11,551 bases of DNA, from assembly GCA_017449925.1 (NCBI GenBank), contig JAFSYO010000132.1:1-11551 (forward strand), written 5' to 3'. Positions 7,426 through 11,551 of this stretch are shown piece by piece. The DNA comes from Stomatobaculum sp. (GTDB taxonomy: Bacteria; Bacillota_A; Clostridia; Lachnospirales; Lachnospiraceae). Both the position numbers and the translations under genes were made by a program. A model generated the notes under the pieces. It worked only from the letters and a program-made list of their open reading frames with translations, was not told where the DNA came from and searched no databases. Every line of letters begins with the position of its first letter. Positions within the stretch are counted from its first letter, which is position 1.

Positions 7426-8777
7426 GCTGCTGCCACCTCCTTCCTGCGAAGAGATCCAATGAGGCAGACACAGAAAAAGATGACGATCAGGAGCAGCACC
7501 GCACCCAGGAAGGAGCGGACGAGGCCGAACTGCTGAGTTAAACCCACGGAGTCCTCACTGAAGCCGATATAGTTGCGGGCTTTGGCGCTGGTGTACGCGC
7601 TGTCCACTGCCTGGATGTCCGTGGCGAGCTTGGTCAGGGTCGCCTCAGCCTCCTGAATCATGGCGTCGGCCTTTTCGGTATTGGCCTTGTCGGCTGCGGC
7701 GGCCTCGAGCTTTTCGGTCAGGTAGGTGCTGTACTTGATCTTTTCCATGCGCTCGGTAGCGCCCGTCAGATGCTCCCTGGCATGATTGGCCATGGAGTCC
7801 ATACCGGTGCGGGTCCTGGACATGTAGTAGTTGTTGGACTGGTCCTGGGTCGGGATCATGACGACGGCGCTCATGGCGGCATCGTACATCTCAATGCCCT
7901 TGTTGTCCTCGTCATACGCGGCCATGAGCTTGCTGTACATGAGGGAGTCCATGCGGACCTTGTAGTTCAGCATGCTGCCCGTCTGTTCCTTGTCGTTCAC
8001 GATGCCGTTCTCGATGACGAAGGAGCGGAGTTTCGCCAGGTCATATGCGTAGAAGTTGCTGACCCGCTGCTCGAGGTCGGAGAACGTGATCCCGGTATCC
8101 GGATCCTGGTAGTTCTTGCTCTCGTGGCGGCGGAGCTGCACGTATTTTTCGAGCTGGCCGCACCGGAGTTCCAGCAGGTCCACTGCCATGATGTACTCGT
8201 CATTGAACTGAAGATCGTTTACATCAAAGGACAGGATGGAGTGGTTGTAGCCGTAGTGCTCGACAAAGTACTCACGGTAGGCCTTGCAGAGGAGCTCAAG
8301 CATGTCCTCCGCGGTCCTTCCGGAGATCTTCTCGTTATTCGTGAACTTCACCACGAAGGACGTGCTGATATAGTTCACGCTGCCGCTGATGTTCCTGTCA
8401 TGCGTGGCCTGGACGCTGACGCATTCGCCGAGCTCTTCCGGTGTGATCTTCCCTTCGAGACCGGCATAGCTGATCAGCCGCTCCATGACCTCACGGCCGC
8501 GGATCTCGAAGATATTGAACCGGGTCTCATTCGGCGTCAGGCCCCTTGAGGCCTCCTCGTAATCGAGGGACAGGATCGTGCTCGCTGTGCTGCGGCTCTT
8601 CATGCAATGATAGCCGCACAGCGCCGCGAACGCGATCAGGAAGACGATGAGGAAGATATACCACCGCTTCCGGAACACACGTAAGGCATTCTGCATGCTG
8701 TTCCACCCCCTGCCGGGAGCGCCGGATGACACCGCGTCACCGGCTGTCCCGAGTCTGTTCTTTGCTGTCATTGTCAT
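7422..8777 (-). CDS. Wzz-type polysaccharide chain-length / copolymerase protein
   Basis: From the ATG at 8777 this encodes 451 residues with two membrane segments, about 39-56 (WYIFLIVFLIAFAAL) and 423-441 (FLGAVLLLIVIFFCVCLIG), flanking a large extracytoplasmic domain. The last part of that domain (about 351-399, rich in Ala, Glu and Lys) looks like a coiled coil. The stretch YEEASRGLTPNETRFNIFEI just after the first membrane segment is a recurrent feature of Firmicute Wzz-like proteins, and the partner at 5638-7425 has a looser version. There is no kinase domain and the cytoplasmic tail is only about ten residues. The start is uncertain. A GTG at 8810 is possible but lies inside an inverted repeat. 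The ATG at 8777 has AAGGAG 13 nt upstream. An ATG at 8696 has GGGGGTGG 6 nt upstream and gives a more canonical short N-terminus. The stop overlaps the next start, so the two copolymerases are probably made together and may form mixed oligomers. Confidence 0.85.
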   Translation of the reverse strand: MTMTAKNRLGTAGDAVSSGAPGRGWNSMQNALRVFRKRWYIFLIVFLIAFAALCGYHCMKSRSTASTILSLDYEEASRGLTPNETRFNIFEIRGREVMERLISYAGLEGKITPEELGECVSVQATHDRNISGSVNYISTSFVVKFTNNEKISGRTAEDMLELLCKAYREYFVEHYGYNHSILSFDVNDLQFNDEYIMAVDLLELRCGQLEKYVQLRRHESKNYQDPDTGITFSDLEQRVSNFYAYDLAKLRSFVIENGIVNDKEQTGSMLNYKVRMDSLMYSKLMAAYDEDNKGIEMYDAAMSAVVMIPTQDQSNNYYMSRTRTGMDSMANHAREHLTGATERMEKIKYSTYLTEKLEAAAADKANTEKADAMIQEAEATLTKLATDIQAVDSAYTSAKARNYIGFSEDSVGLTQQFGLVRSFLGAVLLLIVIFFCVCLIGSLRRKEVAAA

Positions 8778-8800
8778 TGTGTAGATGCTTCTCCTTGATG

Positions 8801-8827
8801 ATTCTGTCACCGCTATGGTGACGGAAT
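8801..8827. repeat. Inverted repeat upstream of the first copolymerase gene
   Basis: Arms of 11 bp (ATTCTGTCACC and GGTGACGGAAT, matching at 10 of 11 positions) flank the 5-bp spacer GCTAT in the 96-bp gap between the metallophosphoesterase and the first Wzz-like gene. It could be a dimeric regulator's operator, or an mRNA hairpin in the leader of the copolymerase gene, where one internal C-A mismatch would remain. No T-run follows, so it is not an intrinsic terminator. It covers the possible GTG start at 8810, which argues for a downstream start. Confidence 0.5.
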
Positions 8828-8873
8828 GCAGTGATCGTTTCTTTGGTTATCTGTCAGTGTATATATGGACCGC

Positions 8874-9782
8874 TCAGTAGCGGCTGATATCGATCACGAC
8901 CAGCTCGGGCATGTTGTTGATCCTAGGCCTGTAAGGATTGGAATCGCCCAGGCCTCCGCTGATGATCAGGGACTGCCCGCGGCATAAGGTATATTTCCCC
9001 AGGGTATATTCCGGGAAGAAGCCCTCCTCGCCCGAGTACAGGCCGCCGAGGAACGGGAGCCTCACGATGCCGCCGTGCACGTGCCCCGCGAGCCCTAGGT
9101 CGAAGGCATAGTCGGACAGCTGGGACTTGAAGAGAACCGGGATATGCGCCATGACGATGCTGTAGGCGGAGGGATCGAGCGCTGTCTTCTCCATGAACGC
9201 GCGCCCGCCGTATTCCTCGAACCCGTAGGCCGTGCCCTCAATGCCGATGAGCTGGACGGTGTCGCTGCCGATCTGGATCGTTTCCGAGGCGTTTCGCAGC
9301 AGCTTCAGGCCCGCGCTTTTGAATCTGGCTGTCAGGTCCTTGTCGTCCTGATAATAGATGCGCTCGCTCTCATGGTTCCCGAGCACCCCGTAGCAGGGCG
9401 CGATCTGCGAGGAGGCAGATACCAGATTCAATACGGCCTGATAATCGTCTTCCTGCCGGATGACCATGTCGCCGAGGAAGAGGATGAGGTCGGGTTCCAG
9501 GGCGCGCAGGTCGGCGAGCAAAGTATCGTTGTTCTTACCGTATTCCCGGTTGTGGATGTCAGAGATGACAGCGAGGCGGATATTGCCGCTGACCTTTCTG
9601 GAGGCTTCCTGATAGAAAGTGACCTTGTAATGCGTTTTCATATACTCGCGGTAGATGTAAACGGCCGCGCCGCTGATGACTGCCAGGATGAGAAGGACGG
9701 CCAGGATGTGGAGGAGCACACGCCAAAAGCCACGCTTTTTCCTTGCGGGCTTTGCGGGTACGGCTGTAGTCGCGGTCCTCAT
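8874..9782 (-). CDS. Membrane-anchored calcineurin-like metallophosphoesterase (YkuE-like)
   Basis: A complete 302-residue protein: a basic N-terminus (KPARKKR), one membrane segment at about 21-44, then a calcineurin-type phosphoesterase domain. All metal-binding motifs are present: D75 and H77 (SDIHN), D105 (LGDMV), N136 and H137 (GNHE), H213 (MAHIP), and H234 and H236 (GHVHGG). It should therefore be an active two-metal hydrolase. The positive N-terminal side predicts that the catalytic domain faces outside the membrane. It resembles the COG1408/YkuE group, whose physiological substrates are poorly defined; candidates are phosphodiester bonds in wall polymers or lipids. No twin-arginine motif is seen, unlike B. 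subtilis YkuE. The ATG at 9782 has AGGAG 11 nt upstream. It is the first gene of the operon and lies 96 bp before the first copolymerase. It could act on the phosphoglycerol-bearing polymer or on released lipid carrier, but this rests on context only. Confidence 0.9.
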   Translation of the reverse strand: MRTATTAVPAKPARKKRGFWRVLLHILAVLLILAVISGAAVYIYREYMKTHYKVTFYQEASRKVSGNIRLAVISDIHNREYGKNNDTLLADLRALEPDLILFLGDMVIRQEDDYQAVLNLVSASSQIAPCYGVLGNHESERIYYQDDKDLTARFKSAGLKLLRNASETIQIGSDTVQLIGIEGTAYGFEEYGGRAFMEKTALDPSAYSIVMAHIPVLFKSQLSDYAFDLGLAGHVHGGIVRLPFLGGLYSGEEGFFPEYTLGKYTLCRGQSLIISGGLGDSNPYRPRINNMPELVVIDISRY

Positions 9783-9953
9783 GGCGGTATCTGCTCCTGA
9801 TGAAAATAAATATGATCATGGCCGGCGGCTTTTGCTGCCGGTGTCCGGTCCGCGCGGCGGAAGTGACGGCCTGTCAAAGTATGGCATTCCCGCTTTCGGA
9901 AAGATGCCCGTGCTTTACCGGCGATCGCGTGGCTTTATAATGGAAATATATCA
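9783..9953 (-). other. Long 5' leader of the polysaccharide operon
   Basis: The predicted promoter at 9960-9988 would leave about 170 nt of untranslated leader before the metallophosphoesterase ATG. The leader has several potential hairpins, including GGCAU/AUGCC arms around a GAAAG-containing loop in the middle (roughly 9879-9905) and a GC-rich 8-bp stem near 9822-9841. I compared it by eye with the cyclic-di-GMP, glycine, cobalamin, TPP, SAM and THF riboswitch consensuses and found no convincing match. No open reading frame of credible coding character is present. It may hold an unrecognised regulatory RNA or simply be a long untranslated region. Confidence 0.35.
9822..9841. repeat. GC-rich hairpin in the operon leader
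   Basis: CCGGCGGC and GCTGCCGG flank a TTTT spacer, giving an 8-bp stem with one G-U pair as plus-strand RNA (one A-C mismatch as minus-strand RNA). In the operon's direction it is followed, after about 13 nt, by an AT-rich stretch containing TTTATTTT. That makes it a weak attenuator candidate, but not a standard terminator. It lies about 40 nt before the metallophosphoesterase start. Confidence 0.35.
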
Positions 9954-9959
9954 ACAAAT

Positions 9960-9988
9960 ATTGTAACATCCGCAGGCTTTCTTTGCAA
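9960..9988 (-). promoter_or_regulatory. Probable sigma-A promoter of the polysaccharide operon
   Basis: On the minus strand, TTGCAA (9988-9983) is followed after exactly 17 bp by TACAAT (9965-9960), and the -10 box has an extended TGT immediately before it. Each box differs from consensus by a small number of bases. Transcription should start near 9953 and run into the metallophosphoesterase gene. The -35 box directly abuts the first copy of the 23-bp tandem repeat. No other equally good pair was seen between here and 9783. Confidence 0.65.
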
Positions 9989-10034
9989 GCATGAGACTCT
10001 CCAAATGCAGGGCATGAGACTCTCCAAATGCAGG
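9989..10034. repeat. Perfect 23-bp tandem direct repeat, two copies
   Basis: Two identical 23-bp units lie head to tail at 9989-10011 and 10012-10034, each running from GCATGAG to ATGCAGG, followed by the first bases of a third (GC). Each unit contains the small palindrome GAGACTCTC and begins with GCAT and has ATGC near its end. The array is immediately upstream of the -35 box of the operon promoter. It may be a duplicated regulator-binding site, a replication-slippage duplication, or a scar linked to the neighbouring insertion sequence. Confidence 0.9.
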
Positions 10035-10036
10035 GC

Positions 10037-10053
10037 AATCGCTTATTGCGATT
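10037..10053. repeat. 17-bp inverted repeat
   Basis: AATCGC and GCGATT flank the 5-bp spacer TTATT, with perfect 6-bp arms. It lies just beyond the tandem repeat and upstream of the operon promoter. The shape suits an operator for a dimeric regulator. It might also belong to the boundary of the insertion sequence. Confidence 0.5.
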
Positions 10054-10109
10054 TAGTTAAGTAATCCGTAGATCACAACAAAAGTAGAACTACACCGGAC
10101 TTCCCCTTA

Positions 10110-10150
10110 CAATATCTGTTGTGAATCAATGCTTCTCAAACAAGATATTG
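10110..10150. repeat. Interrupted inverted repeat overlapping the transposase -35 box
   Basis: CAATATCT at 10110-10117 and AGATATTG at 10143-10150 are exact reverse complements separated by 25 bp. The right arm overlaps the first bases of the -35 hexamer of the transposase promoter. It may be a binding site for transposase or another repressor near the element's left end, but 8-bp arms at this distance can arise by chance in AT-rich DNA. Confidence 0.35.
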
Positions 10151-10176
10151 CGTTTCTGCGTGGTTTGATATATAAT
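10148..10176 (+). promoter_or_regulatory. Probable transposase promoter
   Basis: TTGCGT at 10148-10153 and a consensus TATAAT at 10171-10176 are separated by exactly 17 bp. The predicted start of transcription, near 10183, is about 40 nt before the transposase ATG. It points away from the polysaccharide operon, so the two promoters are divergent. Confidence 0.7.
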
Positions 10177-10180
10177 CAAT

Positions 10181-10200
10181 ATAGTCCTACGTAAGACTAT
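10181..10200 (+). promoter_or_regulatory. 20-bp near-perfect palindrome at the transposase transcription start
   Basis: ATAGTC and GACTAT form perfect outer arms around a TACGTA core; 18 of 20 positions match the reverse complement. It begins 4 bp after the TATAAT box, at the expected start of transcription, and ends 7 bp before the GGAGG ribosome binding site. It could be an operator that limits transposase expression, or a 5'-end mRNA hairpin. Confidence 0.55.
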
Positions 10201-10220
10201 CCTGATCGGAGGCGGACTGC

Positions 10221-11551
10221 ATGAGTTTCATCAAAACGCAAAAGGTCATCCGAGATAAGAACAACGTCATTGTGAGCGGTTCAGCTGCTGTTGTCGACAC
10301 GGTATATATCGGTACGGGACAAGCAAATCACTCCAAACATGAAGTCAGGGAGAAACTGGGAAGGGTATTGTATCTCTCAGAGGATAAACGGAACGGCATT
10401 TTTCTGTCTCCGACCCGCGGTCTGGTCTATTATGATGCCAATACAGATGCCTTCGAGACGGTTGAACGAGACGATCCGCGAATCAAAGACCATAAAGACC
10501 TCTTCCCGGCTACAGAGATCCATACAATATTCGGGGACGCATATCTGTTGCTTTCGTTTCTGGAAAAGTGCGGAATGCTCAGGGTTCTGAGAATCGTTTT
10601 TCCCAAAGATAGCGAATACGAGCGGCTGCTTGGGCACATTCTGCACGGCGTGCTGAAGGACGAATCAAAAATCGCCTGTGATACTTTTCTGCAGAAGTCT
10701 TTCGCTTCCTATCTGCTTCAGGATATCCCGCTTTCCTCACTCAGATCGGATACGGCTTTCTATACAGCCATGGGTGCTGATCACGTCAAGGTCTCGTTCT
10801 TTAAGACTTTTGTGACAGCCATGCGGAAAATGTATCCGTCTTTCGGAAAGGGGTGTTATGTAGATTCAACTCCTTTGCCGAATGATATCGAGGATAATCC
10901 GTTTAACGCTCTGTGCTGTCATGGCGTTGCCGCATGTGATGTCATGGCCAGGCTTGTGCTTGTCCTGGACGAAGTCTCCGGGCTCCCGGTGTGGTATGAT
11001 ATCATTCCCGGGAACGTACTGGATATCAACACGGTTATGAATACTGTCAACGATGTGGCGGATACGCTGGACATAGAGATCGATTCGCTTGTACTGGACG
11101 CGGGATATATCTCAAAGGATCTTCTTCAGACCTTCCATATCGGAAGCGTGAAATCCTTCATCGGGAGGATGCCTGCCAGGAAGGGATTCCCATTCAAGAC
11201 ACTGTACTGGGATGTCAAGGACCTGATTGGCAAAGGAAAGTATGCTTTTGCACGCGCGCATCATACCTACTTCGGGATCCGGAAGGAGATCCGTCTCTTT
11301 GACCAGGACATCTACGCATACGTGTATGTCGACCAGAACAACGCACTGATGCGTTTTGGCGATTATCTTGTCGAGCACGAAGACGATTTTGCGGATCTCA
11401 GGGTCAGGGATAAGGACTGGTATACGGTTCGATATGGATACTTCGTATTGCTGTCCAACATTGATGCTTCCCCGAAAGCATTGCTGACGGAATACTTCTG
11501 CAGAACTGAAATCGAGGAAGTATTCAAGACCAGCAAGGATTACCTTGATCT
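10221..11551 (+). CDS. IS1634/IS4-type DDE transposase (C-terminus beyond window)
   Basis: An open frame of 443 codons with no stop before the right edge, starting at an ATG with GGAGG 8 nt upstream. It matches the DDE transposases of the IS4/IS1634 group. The first catalytic Asp is D215 (CYVDSTPLP) and the second is D293 (LVLDAGYIS). The acidic third residue is E432 within YFCRTEIEEVFKTSK, which gives the Y-(2)-R-(3)-E-(6)-K signature (Y425, R428, E432, K439). The N-terminal 200 residues resemble the region before the catalytic core in IS1634-type proteins (start SFIKTQKVIRDKNN, LSFLEKCG at 111-118). The family is usually around 500-560 residues, so perhaps 60-120 residues are missing at the edge. 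All catalytic residues and the frame are intact, so the copy may be active. Its base composition looks more AT-rich by eye than that of the operon genes. Confidence 0.88.
   Translation, partial: MSFIKTQKVIRDKNNVIVSGSAAVVDTVYIGTGQANHSKHEVREKLGRVLYLSEDKRNGIFLSPTRGLVYYDANTDAFETVERDDPRIKDHKDLFPATEIHTIFGDAYLLLSFLEKCGMLRVLRIVFPKDSEYERLLGHILHGVLKDESKIACDTFLQKSFASYLLQDIPLSSLRSDTAFYTAMGADHVKVSFFKTFVTAMRKMYPSFGKGCYVDSTPLPNDIEDNPFNALCCHGVAACDVMARLVLVLDEVSGLPVWYDIIPGNVLDINTVMNTVNDVADTLDIEIDSLVLDAGYISKDLLQTFHIGSVKSFIGRMPARKGFPFKTLYWDVKDLIGKGKYAFARAHHTYFGIRKEIRLFDQDIYAYVYVDQNNALMRFGDYLVEHEDDFADLRVRDKDWYTVRYGYFVLLSNIDASPKALLTEYFCRTEIEEVFKTSKDYLD

Larger units (their letters stand above)
10110..11551 (+). 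mobile_element. Insertion sequence of the IS1634/IS4 group, left part
   Basis: The presence of an element is inferred from the transposase at 10221. The right end lies outside the window, so the terminal inverted repeats cannot be paired and the true left end is unknown. It should fall somewhere between the tandem repeat (10034) and the transposase promoter (10148). The start given here is only the first base of the inverted repeat next to the promoter. Confidence 0.5.

Noticed and set aside
9860..9930. Resemblance of the leader (GGGCA, CGAAAG, GGGA) to a class I cyclic-di-GMP riboswitch
   Set aside because: The conserved GCAAA and GGGACGCAAAGCC elements are not present in the right order, so the similarity is limited to a few short words.
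9676..9966. A 96-codon plus-strand frame covering the operon leader and promoter
   Set aside because: It begins antisense inside the metallophosphoesterase gene and its composition is not gene-like. The minus-strand promoter and leader explain the region better.
9989..10034. The 23-bp tandem repeat as a CRISPR fragment
   Set aside because: The two copies are directly adjacent with no spacer, only two are present and no cas gene is nearby.
10377..10646. Minus-strand open frames of 89 and 69 codons and a plus-strand frame at 10291-10590
   Set aside because: They lie inside the transposase gene in other frames, and only the frame starting at 10221 shows the DDE residues.

Overview
The window is most of a cell-surface polysaccharide operon from a Gram-positive, moderately GC-rich bacterium, with the left part of an insertion sequence beside it. 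The protein families suggest a clostridial Firmicute, and the glycosyltransferase and flippase sequences look most like Lachnospiraceae-type proteins. Strong AGGAGG-type ribosome binding sites and sigma-A-like promoters fit this. The taxonomic placement is recalled family resemblance, not a search result.

Positions 1-9782 hold eight genes, all on the minus strand, in transcription order from high to low coordinates. They are a membrane-anchored metallophosphoesterase, a Wzz-type chain-length protein, a second Wzz-type protein with a C-terminal GGDEF-like domain, a Wzy-type polymerase, a CDP-glycerol glycerophosphotransferase, two GT4 glycosyltransferases, and the N-terminal part of a Wzx-type flippase that runs off the left edge. 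Genes are closely packed: one pair overlaps by 4 bp, one is 6 bp apart, and the other gaps are 23-96 bp. Together they outline a Wzx/Wzy pathway. Glycosyltransferases build a lipid-linked repeat, a glycerol-phosphate group is probably added, the flippase exports the unit, the polymerase joins units outside the membrane, and the two Wzz-like proteins control length or export. The initiating sugar-phosphate transferase, tyrosine kinase and phosphatase are not in the window.

Positions 9783-10220 have no gene but are rich in signals. A good minus-strand promoter (TTGCAA, 17 bp, TGTTACAAT) lies about 180 bp upstream of the metallophosphoesterase and would drive the operon through a long leader. 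A perfect 23-bp tandem duplication abuts its -35 box. Several inverted repeats follow, and then a good plus-strand promoter (TTGCGT, 17 bp, TATAAT) for the transposase.

Positions 10221-11551 hold most of an IS1634/IS4-type DDE transposase, cut by the right edge. It keeps the DDE residues and the Y-(2)-R-(3)-E-(6)-K signature.

The most notable observation is the second Wzz-like protein. A degenerate GGDEF-like domain occupies the cytoplasmic C-terminal position where Wzc-type copolymerases of Gram-negative bacteria carry their tyrosine kinase. The metal-binding, base-binding and signature residues are replaced. This suggests a nucleotide-sensing or structural domain rather than an active diguanylate cyclase.
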